Assembly (NCBI GenBank): GCA_035628595.1
Contig: DASPJN010000115.1
Span: forward strand, 1-48,846
Direction of reading: 5' to 3'
DNA from: Chryseosolibacter sp035628595
Lineage (GTDB): Bacteria; Bacteroidota; Bacteroidia; Cytophagales; Cyclobacteriaceae
DNA length: 48,846 nucleotides
The notes beneath the pieces are model-generated. The model did not search any database. It was given only the letters and a program-made list of their open reading frames with translations, and was not told where the DNA came from. Shown here piece after piece: positions 17,767 through 26,678 of this stretch (position 1 is its first letter; each line of letters opens with the position of its first letter). Both the position numbers and the translations under genes were made by a program.

Positions 17767-18533
17767 AGATCCGAGTTGTAAATATCGTTGCGTTACTGAT
17801 GCTTGCTTCCCTTTTAATGGCTGAGGTTCTTGTCAATATTCCTTCTTATCCTTTTATCCTGCTTTTCATCTCGTACGTTGCGGCTGTTGCGTACGGAAGT
17901 GTTGTAATGAGTGCCCAGATGTTCGGAATCAATACAACGTGCGGTGACTCGTCGAAACGTCAGATTGCGTTGACCTTCGACGATGGCCCAATTCCAGGCA
18001 AAACAGAGGAAGTCTTGCGCATACTCGAGCAACATCACGTTAAAGCCGCATTTTTTTGTATCGGCAGCCGGGTAAATGGATCTCCAGATCTGGTAAACGA
18101 GGTAGTAAAGCGCGGACACATTGTTGGAAATCATTCATATTCGCACAAGCCATGGTTCGGATTTCTTTCTTTCACGAAAGTTCGGGCTGAGCTGGCAGCG
18201 GCAAATTCGGCGATTTTTAAAGTAATTGGCAAGGAACCAGTTTTTTTTCGCCCGCCCTATGGCGTCACAAACCCAATGATAGGCAAAGCAGCCTTCGCTG
18301 GAAATTTCCATAGTATTGGTTGGTCAATCAGGTCGTTTGATACCGTTATCTCGAATACCGGATCACTACTGAAACGTGTAACCACCCCTCTAAAAAACGG
18401 GGATGTCGTGCTGTTTCATGACTATAGCGACAGCATGCTCGCCATTTTGCCGGATTTCATCGCATACGCGCGAAACAAAGGATACGAAATAGTAAGACTC
18501 GATGTGCTATTAAATCAGGAACCTTATAGGTAA
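17760..18533 (+). CDS. Polysaccharide deacetylase (NodB domain), membrane-anchored
   Basis: The 257-residue protein starts with two hydrophobic segments (about 8-55) and continues with a NodB domain: TFDDG (Asp74-Asp75), the metal-binding HSYSH (His125, His129) and FRPPYG. Such enzymes remove N-acetyl groups from glycans or act on other carbohydrate esters in the periplasm. Together with the GT2 gene downstream it suggests that the pigment, or a lipid carrying it, is linked to a sugar; this is inference. It overlaps the preceding gene by 7 bp. Confidence 0.85.
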   Translation: MLKIRVVNIVALLMLASLLMAEVLVNIPSYPFILLFISYVAAVAYGSVVMSAQMFGINTTCGDSSKRQIALTFDDGPIPGKTEEVLRILEQHHVKAAFFCIGSRVNGSPDLVNEVVKRGHIVGNHSYSHKPWFGFLSFTKVRAELAAANSAIFKVIGKEPVFFRPPYGVTNPMIGKAAFAGNFHSIGWSIRSFDTVISNTGSLLKRVTTPLKNGDVVLFHDYSDSMLAILPDFIAYARNKGYEIVRLDVLLNQEPYR

Positions 18534-18542
18534 ATTTACGTT

Positions 18543-19196
18543 ATGAAATTCCCCCTACACTGGCTTTTTCTTTTTTTCATCTTCTCCTCCATTGTTCTGG
18601 CTTCCATCGAAGCATGGGGACAACACCAGGGCTTTACAGAAGTAAAAGATATCGCGGGCTTTAAATTACAGTTTAGACAATCAGCCGTTAAGGTCAATTC
18701 CTTAAAGGGTGAATTTGCGCAGGAGAAAACAATGGCCGCCATCACAGAAAAGATTCGTTCTCGTGGCACACTGTGGTTTAAGCGCGATAACAAAGTTCGC
18801 ATGGACTACACGACGCCATTTCTTTATAAAGTTGTGATCAATGGCGACCGTATGGCCATCAGTGATAACAATCATGAGACAAAAGTTAACGCGGCTTCAA
18901 ATAAGTTGTTTCAGCAGATCAATCGCATTATGATTGATTGTATGCAAGGAACTATTCTTGACAGCAAGGATTTTTCGAGCAAGGTTTTTGAAAATGAATC
19001 GCGCTACCTTATCGAGTTGGTGCCGACTGCAAAAAATCTTAAGCCTTTTCTCTCGACGATCATTTTAACGATTGATAAAAAAGATCATTCTCCCGATGCG
19101 ATTGAACTGAACGAGCCATCAGGCGATAAAACTTCGATAGTCTTGAAGAACAAGTCGATAAATGGTCAGCTGCAGGATGAGGTTTTTTCTATTTAG
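18543..19196 (+). CDS. LolA-like outer-membrane lipoprotein carrier
   Basis: The 217-residue protein has a signal peptide (hydrophobic 6-24, cleavage near AWG-Q) and the LolA pattern: LKGEFAQEKTM, SRGTLWFKRDNKVRMDYTTP and repeated beta strands, ending KNKSINGQLQDEVFSI. LolA ferries lipidated cargo across the periplasm. LolA paralogues are regular members of aryl-polyene and flexirubin clusters, where they are thought to deliver the pigment lipid to the outer membrane. The lipoprotein gene that follows overlaps it by 20 bp. Confidence 0.85.
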   Translation: MKFPLHWLFLFFIFSSIVLASIEAWGQHQGFTEVKDIAGFKLQFRQSAVKVNSLKGEFAQEKTMAAITEKIRSRGTLWFKRDNKVRMDYTTPFLYKVVINGDRMAISDNNHETKVNAASNKLFQQINRIMIDCMQGTILDSKDFSSKVFENESRYLIELVPTAKNLKPFLSTIILTIDKKDHSPDAIELNEPSGDKTSIVLKNKSINGQLQDEVFSI

Positions 19197-19803
19197 CGTA
19201 AGCGTTTATCTTTTCTTTGGTTGTTCGTCATATTATAAAAACCTTTCGCGCACCGAAGTCGATCACGAGTGTCTTGAACGCATCAAACCTCGACCCGTTT
19301 CCAAAAGCTGGTACCATGCAAGTGTCGACGTTTTCGGAAAACACCTTAGCGGATTGTTGTTGATAAAACCGATGGCAGACCATTCGCACCGCGTGGTATT
19401 TTCAAATGAATCCGGGATCACATTCTTCGATTTTGAATTTGGCAGCGACGGATCGTTTTCAGTAAAGAGAATCATTGAACAGCTTGACCGGAGGCCGGTG
19501 ATCACAACCCTGAAGGAAGACTTCGAACTAATCCTTGGCAAACCTTTTCTCCAACCGCTTACATCCTGGAAACATGACAATGAAACATACTTTGGCATTG
19601 AAAATGGAAGGGAAAGAATTTATTTCACAACAACAGACTGCAAGTCGTTGGGGCGCATTGAAATTGGATCCAGAAAGAAGCGAAAAGTATCAGTCAGTTT
19701 GGTTGGTGACATTTCCTCAGCACCAGAAGGTATTATCATCACGCATTTTACTTTTCCAATGACCATCAACCTTAACAAATTTGAAAACCATGTTGAGGAA
19801 TGA
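19177..19803 (+). CDS. Uncharacterised lipoprotein of the pigment export module
   Basis: From ATG 19177 the product is 208 residues with a short signal ending in YLFFGC (lipobox, Cys16). The mature part is mostly predicted beta structure (SGLLLIKPMADHSHRVVFSNESGITFFDFEF) with no motif I can name. Position after LolA and co-occurrence of lipoproteins (DUF3261-type) with LolA in aryl-polyene clusters suggest a LolB-like acceptor at the outer membrane. That is inference from context. The 20-bp overlap with LolA and the 14-bp overlap with the next gene show tight coupling. Confidence 0.72.
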   Translation: MRFFLFSVSVYLFFGCSSYYKNLSRTEVDHECLERIKPRPVSKSWYHASVDVFGKHLSGLLLIKPMADHSHRVVFSNESGITFFDFEFGSDGSFSVKRIIEQLDRRPVITTLKEDFELILGKPFLQPLTSWKHDNETYFGIENGRERIYFTTTDCKSLGRIEIGSRKKRKVSVSLVGDISSAPEGIIITHFTFPMTINLNKFENHVEE

Positions 19804-20158
19804 CTTTTACACGTTAAGTGATTTGCAAGTGACTGATCAGTCAGTAGAAGCAAACGTTAATTTTAATCCTGAACACAGTATCTTCAAAGGCCACTTTCCG
19901 GAGATGCCGATAGTGCCTGGAGTTTGTATGGTCGAAATTGTGAAAGAAGCTGCCGAAATTTGCACGAAAACTTCACTAAGGCTATCATCCGCAACCAGCA
20001 TCAAGTTTCTTTCGGTAATCGATCCGCGGAAAACGAATAAAGTTGTACTCAAATTGCAGCTCAGGGATACTCATCCTCCGTATGAAGCCAGTGCCACACT
20101 GTCGAAAGACGATAATGTTTATTTCAAATTTTCAGGAACATTCGTAATGCAACCATGA
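19790..20158 (+). CDS. 3-hydroxyacyl-ACP dehydratase, FabZ-like (ApeI-like)
   Basis: The 122-residue hotdog protein has FKGHFPEMPIVPGVCMVEI, which carries the FabZ catalytic His and the Glu of the next helix. It should dehydrate 3-hydroxyacyl-ACP to the trans-2-enoyl form, giving the conjugated polyene as no enoyl reductase is encoded nearby. It may pair with the His-lacking hotdog at 11459. ATG 19790 is preferred over TTG 19781. It overlaps the lipoprotein and the glycosyltransferase genes. Confidence 0.82.
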   Translation: MLRNDFYTLSDLQVTDQSVEANVNFNPEHSIFKGHFPEMPIVPGVCMVEIVKEAAEICTKTSLRLSSATSIKFLSVIDPRKTNKVVLKLQLRDTHPPYEASATLSKDDNVYFKFSGTFVMQP

Positions 20159-21339
20159 CAGAGAAAGAGGTGAGTAATGTGTGTGCGGAGAGGAAGGTAT
20201 GCGTTATCATTCCAACATTCAACAATGAACGAACCCTTAAGTCAGTGGTGAGTGGCGTGCTTCAATATACAAGCAACATCGTTGTCGTGAATGATGGCTC
20301 TACCGATTCAACAGCGGATATACTTGCAGCTTTTAATTCTTTAAGCGTTGTAGATTATCCAGTGAATCAAGGGAAGGGCTATGCATTGCGGAAAGGCTTT
20401 GAGAAGGCGCGACAACTTGGGTACCACTTTGCCATTTCGATAGACTCCGACGGTCAACACTTTCCAGATGATTTGGCGAATCTTTTAACGCCACTTAGCG
20501 AATATAAAAATCCGCTTGTGGTTGGACGCCGAAACATGGAACAATCGTCAGTACCCGGTAAGAGTAACTTCGGGCGGAATTTCTCGAACTTTTGGTTTCG
20601 GTTCGAGACGGGTATTGCATTGAATGACACGCAGAGTGGTTTTCGGTTGTATCCGTTGATGGAACTTGAGAAGCTGACGTTTTTTACCCGAAAGTTCGAA
20701 TTCGAGATTGAGGTTCTTGTGCGTTCGGCCTGGGCGGGAATTTCCGTCGTCGAAGTACCTGTGAGGGTTTTTTATCCGCAGAAGGAACAAAGGGTAACAC
20801 ACTTCAGACCGTTCACCGATTTTACGCGAATCAGCATTCTTAACACTGTTCTCGTTACGATAGCGCTACTTTATATTAAGCCGCGTAACTTCATAAGAAG
20901 TTTGCGAAATGGCTCATTCGTACAGCAGGCAAAAACTGCTCTCTGGAATCCGATTGAGTCTGATTTTGTTAAGTCCGTATCAGTTGCTTTTGGGGTATTC
21001 ATGGGCATCGTTCCCATATGGGGATTTCAGCTTGTAGCAGCTATCGCACTGGCTTTTTTGCTGCGGCTAAATAAAATGTTGGTGGTTCTGGCTGCAAACA
21101 TTAGTATCCCACCCATGATTCCGTTGATTTTGTTTTTGAGTCATGAGACAGGCGCAATCTGGATGGGCGATAAGGCAGTCAGGATTTCTTTCAATACGAA
21201 CTTTTCGCCTGATTTGCTTACTGCAAGCGTTGTGCAATATGTAGCTGGGGCCATCACGTTAGCAATAGCCGCCGGGATTGTTTTCGGTAGCCTTTCTTTT
21301 TTGTTGTTAAAGTTGTTCCATCGAAAAGTTAGTTCGTAG
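20155..21339 (+). CDS. GT2 glycosyltransferase fused to DUF2062
   Basis: The 394-residue protein has an N-terminal GT-A domain (VIIPTFNNERTLKSVV, VVNDGSTDST, and the DxD-type SIDSDGQHFPDD) resembling dolichol-phosphate mannosyltransferase-like enzymes. From about residue 260 a membrane DUF2062 domain follows (AFGVFMGIVPIWGFQ, LAANISIPPMIPLILF). The fusion occurs in aryl-polyene clusters. It probably transfers a sugar to a lipid at the inner membrane; the donor is unknown. Its start overlaps the dehydratase stop (ATGA), and 3 bp separate it from the MMPL fusion gene. Confidence 0.85.
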   Translation: MTEKEVSNVCAERKVCVIIPTFNNERTLKSVVSGVLQYTSNIVVVNDGSTDSTADILAAFNSLSVVDYPVNQGKGYALRKGFEKARQLGYHFAISIDSDGQHFPDDLANLLTPLSEYKNPLVVGRRNMEQSSVPGKSNFGRNFSNFWFRFETGIALNDTQSGFRLYPLMELEKLTFFTRKFEFEIEVLVRSAWAGISVVEVPVRVFYPQKEQRVTHFRPFTDFTRISILNTVLVTIALLYIKPRNFIRSLRNGSFVQQAKTALWNPIESDFVKSVSVAFGVFMGIVPIWGFQLVAAIALAFLLRLNKMLVVLAANISIPPMIPLILFLSHETGAIWMGDKAVRISFNTNFSPDLLTASVVQYVAGAITLAIAAGIVFGSLSFLLLKLFHRKVSS

Positions 21340-21342
21340 TCT

Positions 21343-24300
21343 ATGGAACACTTGTTTATCACGATCTACAGATTCTTCCGCGATAACCGCATCGCCTTTT
21401 GGCTTGTTTTCCTGATTGTTTCGATGGCAGCCATTGTTGCAGCTTCGCGAATTTCATTAGAAGAGAACATTACGAAATTTTTTCCGGACGATGATCGCGT
21501 TAAAAAACTCAATTACATTTTTCGGAATTCGCCTGCAGCGGAACGAATCGTTGTAATGGTTTCCACCAGAGATTCTGCTAATGAATTATCAACTGATAGT
21601 CTCATCGCTGCGACAGAAGCCGTCGCGATGGAAATGGATACATCGCTTTCACGTTTAAATGCGAAGGTTAAAAGCCAGGTTGACGATGAAAGGATATTTG
21701 ACGTTTCTGAACAGATACTGCGGCACCTCCCTGTTTTCTTAAATGAAGCCGACTATTTGGTACTCGATTCGTTGACAAGGCCTGATGGTGTGCGGGACGC
21801 GTTGACCCGAAACTATCGACAACTACTTTCGCCGTCGGGGATCTTTCTTAAACAAATCATCACTAAAGACCCGGTCGGCTTGTCATATCTTGCTTTTAAG
21901 AAACTTCGTGAGCTGCAATACGACGCTAACTTTGAGATCTACAATGGGTACATCATTACGAAAGATCATCGGCACGTGGTCTTTTTTGTGCAACCTCCCT
22001 ATGCATCAAACGAGACTGGTAAGAACAAGGAATTTGTCCATGAGCTTTCGCGGATCGTGCATCACGCGAACAAAGCAAACCAAAAAACTTTAGTTTCCTA
22101 TTTTGGCGCAACCTCCGTAGCTGTCGGCAATGCCGAGCAACTGCACGACGATAGCGTTTTGACGCTGACGATCCTTAGTCTGCTGCTCATTTTGATCGTT
22201 TTCATTTTCTTCAGAGATTGGCGCGTCTTACCGCTGATCTTCGTGCCGGTAGTATTCGGAGGCATTTTTTCACTCGCGTGTATTTACCTGATCAAAGGCT
22301 CTGTCTCAATACTTGCCGTTGCGGCGGGCTCCGTCATCCTGGGAATTGCAGTTAATTATGCGCTGCATTTTCTTGTTCATCAACGGTACAACGAAGACAA
22401 GGAAACTGTCCTTAAAGATCTCGTGGGGCCGTTAACCCTCGGCAGCGTAACTACCGTGCTGGCTTTTTTTTGTTTGCAGTTTACCAATGCCGCAGTTTTA
22501 AAAGATGTTGGACTCTTTGCTGGCTTTAGTCTGATCGGCGCTGCACTTTGCGCCCTGATCTTTCTTCCCCAGATCGCTCCGGCAGTTGCTTTCAATGATG
22601 GGCAAATTATAACACTGCCTTCGGCAGGACCACGAACAAAAAAGGTATTTGTGGCAATCATTCTGATAATGACGCCTGTCTTTTATTTCCTTGCTTCAGA
22701 CGTTAGGTTTAATAATGATATGAGCAGATTGAATTTTATGTCTGATGAAAGTGAAGAAGCACAGCGACGTCTGGAAAGAATTAATCCGGCATCTTTGCAT
22801 ACAATGTATGTTGCAAGTGAAGGTGGCTCACTTCAGGACGCGCTACGAAAGAACGAAGGCGTTTACAGCAAAATGGAGCAGATGAGGTTAGCGGGCTCCA
22901 TCAACAGACATTATGGTATCTCCGCGCTCGTTGTGTCGGACTCTTTGCAGCAACTGAGGGTTGAAAAATGGAATGTATTTTGGAATGACTCGCGGAGAAC
23001 CAGATTTCTGCAGGCTGTTCATGAGCATGGAGGCGAACTGAAATTTTCTTCGCTTGTTTTAGCGCGAGCCGACTCCATTGTAAGAAGGCAATATCAGCCA
23101 ATGGATTCGTCCATGGTGCATTCATTGATTACGACTTTCTTTCAGGATAATATTATCCAGAAGGAAACAACGGTCGTTATTAATTTGCTAAATGTGTTGC
23201 CTGAAAACAGAGAGACGGTACAAAAAACTTTTGCAGCGATTGGTCATGATGTCTTTGATCGCCAAATGGTCGCCAGTCTTTTTGTGGGATACGTTCACGA
23301 GGATTTTCTTTTCATCGTCACCTTTACCTCCGTCCTGGTTTTCTTCGTATTGTTGATTTCATTTGGCAGGATTGAACTCACGCTAGTCACTTTCATGCCC
23401 ATGTTGATCACATGGATTTGGATTCTAGGTATCATGGCGTTGTTTGGTATTGAATTCAACATCGTTAATGTGATGATCTCGACATTCATTTTTGGACTGG
23501 GTGATGACTATAGCATTTTCGTAATGGATGGGTTACTGCAGGAGTACAAATCACGTAATCGGACGCTTCCGGCTGTCCGAATGTCAATATTCCTATCTGC
23601 GCTGACAACAATTTGCGGATTAGGTGTGTTGATATTCGCAGAACACCCAGCGCTCAGGTCGATTGCGGCGATCGCGATCATTGGCGTTGCTTGTGTATTT
23701 GTCATGTCTCAAACAATTGAACCCCTCTTGTTTGAGTGGCTTGTAACCCGCAGGACGAGGCGTGGCATGCAACCACGAACATTCCGCGGCATGTTCTTTA
23801 CATTAATGACTTATTCGATCTTCATCGTTGGTTCTTTGCTACTGACGGTTGTAGGCGTGATGTTGAAACTAGTACCTTTCGCAAGGAAGCGCATTCAATT
23901 GATCTACCACATGTTGATCAGTTGCTGCACTACTATTATAATAAAGGCTGCGGGAAATATTGATACACGTGTGACCAGCTACGCGCCAGATGTTTTTGTG
24001 AGACCAGGAGTTGTTATCGCGAATCATAGTTCATTCCTCGACATTCTTGTCACAACGATGTTGCATCCAAAGATCATTCTCCTTACAAATAAATGGGTAT
24101 ATAACTCGCCCGTTTTTGGCGGCGTGGTGCGACTTGCAGATTACTATCCTGTGATGGAAGGTGCGGATGGAAGCATTGACAAACTGCGTACAAAAATTGA
24201 AAATGGGTATTCGGTAGTGATCTTCCCTGAAGGAACGCGCTCGACTGATGGCCAGATCCGAAGGTTTCATAAAGGTGCGTTTTACCTCGCTGAGAAATTG

Positions 24301-25164
24301 AAAGTACCTGTATTTCCGCTCTTGATTCATGGCGCAGCGCAGCGTATTCCGAAGTCGACCATGTATGTAAACGACGGAATCCTTTCTTTAACGATATTGC
24401 CGGCAATTGAGCATGATGATCATTCGTTCGGAAGAACGTATTCCGAGCGTACGAAATCCATAGCAAGACATTTCAAGGAAAAACATGCTTCGATTCAAGC
24501 GCAGTTGTTAACACCTCGGTCAGTGAAGACACAGCTAATTAACAATTACCGGTACAAGGGCCCAGTACTTGAGTGGTATCTTCGCATTAAACTTCGACTC
24601 GAGAACAACTACCAGATCTTTCACGATCTTATTCCCGCAAACGCAAAAGTTGTTGACCTTGGATGTGGCTACGGCTTTTTATCCTATATGCTTCAATTTC
24701 TCTCCGAAGAAAGATTAATAACTGGTATCGATTACGATGAAGAAAAGATTAGTGTGGCCCGCAATGGGTATTTGAGAACTGATCGACTTAATTTCATTTG
24801 TGCTGATATCACCAATGTTGAAATTCCCTTGGCAGATGTCATCATTATTGCCGATGTTCTTCACTACCTGCCTGAAGACGCACAGTTCAAGTTAATTGAA
24901 AATTGTTTTAATCGTCTGTTTCCTGGCGGGAAACTTATAATTCGGGACGGAGATAGGGATCAGGCAGCGAGGCATAAAAGAACAATGCTTACTGAGTTCT
25001 TTTCTGTTAAGATCTTGAAATTCAACAAGGCAAATGAAGCGCTGAATTTTATGTCCGGGAAGCAACTAATCCAGTTCGGCGAAAGCCATGGATTTGAAAC
25101 ACGCGTGACCGATAATAGCAATCTGACATCCAATCGTATTTTTGAATTGACACGAAAGATATGA
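21343..25164 (+). CDS. Three-part fusion: MMPL/RND transporter, PlsC acyltransferase, SAM methyltransferase
   Basis: This 1,273-residue protein joins three domains. Residues 1 to about 840 form an MMPL/RND-type transporter: one leading membrane helix, a large periplasmic loop, a five-helix block (about 265-410), a second loop and a second block (about 640-840). Residues about 850-1055 are a PlsC acyltransferase with NHSSFLD (His895-x4-Asp900) and FPEGTRS (961-967). Residues about 1090-1273 are a class I methyltransferase with VVDLGCGYG (1103-1111) and IIADVLHYL. Other clusters often carry such functions as separate genes. The reading frame is open throughout. The two enzymes should face the cytoplasm and act on the lipid that the transporter exports; this is inference. 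Confidence 0.88.
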   Translation: MEHLFITIYRFFRDNRIAFWLVFLIVSMAAIVAASRISLEENITKFFPDDDRVKKLNYIFRNSPAAERIVVMVSTRDSANELSTDSLIAATEAVAMEMDTSLSRLNAKVKSQVDDERIFDVSEQILRHLPVFLNEADYLVLDSLTRPDGVRDALTRNYRQLLSPSGIFLKQIITKDPVGLSYLAFKKLRELQYDANFEIYNGYIITKDHRHVVFFVQPPYASNETGKNKEFVHELSRIVHHANKANQKTLVSYFGATSVAVGNAEQLHDDSVLTLTILSLLLILIVFIFFRDWRVLPLIFVPVVFGGIFSLACIYLIKGSVSILAVAAGSVILGIAVNYALHFLVHQRYNEDKETVLKDLVGPLTLGSVTTVLAFFCLQFTNAAVLKDVGLFAGFSLIGAALCALIFLPQIAPAVAFNDGQIITLPSAGPRTKKVFVAIILIMTPVFYFLASDVRFNNDMSRLNFMSDESEEAQRRLERINPASLHTMYVASEGGSLQDALRKNEGVYSKMEQMRLAGSINRHYGISALVVSDSLQQLRVEKWNVFWNDSRRTRFLQAVHEHGGELKFSSLVLARADSIVRRQYQPMDSSMVHSLITTFFQDNIIQKETTVVINLLNVLPENRETVQKTFAAIGHDVFDRQMVASLFVGYVHEDFLFIVTFTSVLVFFVLLISFGRIELTLVTFMPMLITWIWILGIMALFGIEFNIVNVMISTFIFGLGDDYSIFVMDGLLQEYKSRNRTLPAVRMSIFLSALTTICGLGVLIFAEHPALRSIAAIAIIGVACVFVMSQTIEPLLFEWLVTRRTRRGMQPRTFRGMFFTLMTYSIFIVGSLLLTVVGVMLKLVPFARKRIQLIYHMLISCCTTIIIKAAGNIDTRVTSYAPDVFVRPGVVIANHSSFLDILVTTMLHPKIILLTNKWVYNSPVFGGVVRLADYYPVMEGADGSIDKLRTKIENGYSVVIFPEGTRSTDGQIRRFHKGAFYLAEKLKVPVFPLLIHGAAQRIPKSTMYVNDGILSLTILPAIEHDDHSFGRTYSERTKSIARHFKEKHASIQAQLLTPRSVKTQLINNYRYKGPVLEWYLRIKLRLENNYQIFHDLIPANAKVVDLGCGYGFLSYMLQFLSEERLITGIDYDEEKISVARNGYLRTDRLNFICADITNVEIPLADVIIIADVLHYLPEDAQFKLIENCFNRLFPGGKLIIRDGDRDQAARHKRTMLTEFFSVKILKFNKANEALNFMSGKQLIQFGESHGFETRVTDNSNLTSNRIFELTRKI

Positions 25165-26678
25165 GTGCGCCGGAAAAATTCGATGTGATAGTAGTTGGAA
25201 GTGGTCTTGGCGGTCTCGCATGCGGAACGATGCTCGCAAAAGAAGGCTATCGGGTTTGCATCATTGAAAAGAATAAACAGATTGGTGGGAACCTACAGAC
25301 TTTTGTCCGGGACAATGTCGTATTTGACTCTGGCGTACACTATGTTGGCGGGCTTGATAAAGGTCAAAACCTTTATCAGTTGTTCACCTATCTTGGAATC
25401 ATGGATAAAATCAAAATCCGTAAGCTTGATGAAGACGGATTTGATGCAATTCTTTTTGAAGGCGACGAACGCGTTTATAAGTACGCGCAGGGTTACGAAC
25501 GTTTCATAAGCGGGCTTGCAACACAGTTTCCGGCGGAGGAACAAGCAATCCGGAAATATTGTGAGGTTATCAAAGAGGTTTGTCTTCAATTCCCTTTGTA
25601 TAACCTTCGGAAGGGTGATTATTTCGAAAAGTTATCAGCGCTTGATATTGATACAAAGGCGTTCATTGAATCGATAACATCGAATAGGAAATTGCAGAAC
25701 GTGTTGGCAGGAACAAGTTTGTTGTATGCTGGTGCGCCTGACAAAACGCCGTTGTACGTTCATGCGCTTGTGTTGAACAGCTATATCGAAAGTTCGTGGC
25801 GTTTTATTGATGGTGGATCGCAGATTGCGCGATATCTCACACGGCAGATCAAGGCCGCTGGCGGAAAAATTGTGAATTTTACGGAGATAACAACGTTGAC
25901 TGAGCTCGACGGCAAGATCGAATTTGCTGAATCCAAAGATGGCCGCAGATTTTATGGAAACCTTTTCATTTCAAATGTTCATCCGGTACGGACGATGGAG
26001 ATGACTGCAAGTGATCGGATAAAAAAAGCGTATCGCAGCAGATTGAAAACGCTTGAGAATTCTATTTCAGTGTTTTATGTAAATGTGGTTTTGAAAGAAA
26101 AAGCGCTCGGGTATATCAATCACAATTACTATTATTTTTCTTCAGAAGACACATGGTCGACAATTAATTATAAGAATGAGGACTGGCCGGCGGGCTACGC
26201 AATGTATTTCACTGCATCATCAAAGAATAAGGAATTCACGGAAGGCGTAACGATTATGACCTATATGCGATACGGAGAAGTTAGCCGGTGGCATGATACA
26301 TTTAATACTGTTGCGGATGAGGCGACCCGTGGACAGGAATACGAACGATTCAAGGAGCAAAGAGCTGAGAAATTATTCGAAGTAGTTGAAAAAAAATTTC
26401 CCGCTTTCCGGAATTATATACAGTCGTATTACGCGGCAACACCGCTAACGGTACGTGATTACATAGGAACGGATGACGGCTCCCTCTATGGTATCGTGAA
26501 AGATTATCGCGAACCGCTTCGAACTTTTATTTCGCCGCGAACGAAAATTTCAAATTTATTTCTTACCGGTCAGAACTTAAACCTGCATGGTGTTCTCGGC
26601 GTAACAGTAAACGCCGTTATGACCTGCGCAGAAATACTCGGGATTGATCACATTCTTAAAAAAATAAAAAATGCTTAA
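25161..26678 (+). CDS. Phytoene desaturase/retinol saturase-like FAD oxidoreductase
   Basis: The 505-residue protein has an N-terminal dinucleotide-binding fold (VIVVGSGLGGLACG, then IIEKNKQIGGNLQTF) and a C-terminal FAD contact block (NLFLTGQNLNLHGVLGVTVNA). It belongs to the CrtI/retinol saturase superfamily. There is no phytoene synthase or other carotenoid gene nearby, so carotenoid desaturation is unlikely. Members in flexirubin clusters probably act on the polyene or the resorcinol part, but the reaction is not known to me. The start overlaps the fusion gene's stop by 4 bp. Confidence 0.82.
   Translation: MSAPEKFDVIVVGSGLGGLACGTMLAKEGYRVCIIEKNKQIGGNLQTFVRDNVVFDSGVHYVGGLDKGQNLYQLFTYLGIMDKIKIRKLDEDGFDAILFEGDERVYKYAQGYERFISGLATQFPAEEQAIRKYCEVIKEVCLQFPLYNLRKGDYFEKLSALDIDTKAFIESITSNRKLQNVLAGTSLLYAGAPDKTPLYVHALVLNSYIESSWRFIDGGSQIARYLTRQIKAAGGKIVNFTEITTLTELDGKIEFAESKDGRRFYGNLFISNVHPVRTMEMTASDRIKKAYRSRLKTLENSISVFYVNVVLKEKALGYINHNYYYFSSEDTWSTINYKNEDWPAGYAMYFTASSKNKEFTEGVTIMTYMRYGEVSRWHDTFNTVADEATRGQEYERFKEQRAEKLFEVVEKKFPAFRNYIQSYYAATPLTVRDYIGTDDGSLYGIVKDYREPLRTFISPRTKISNLFLTGQNLNLHGVLGVTVNAVMTCAEILGIDHILKKIKNA

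Noticed and set aside
25161..26678. Carotenoid desaturase
   Set aside because: No phytoene synthase, cyclase or other carotenoid gene in the window; the operon is for an aryl polyene.
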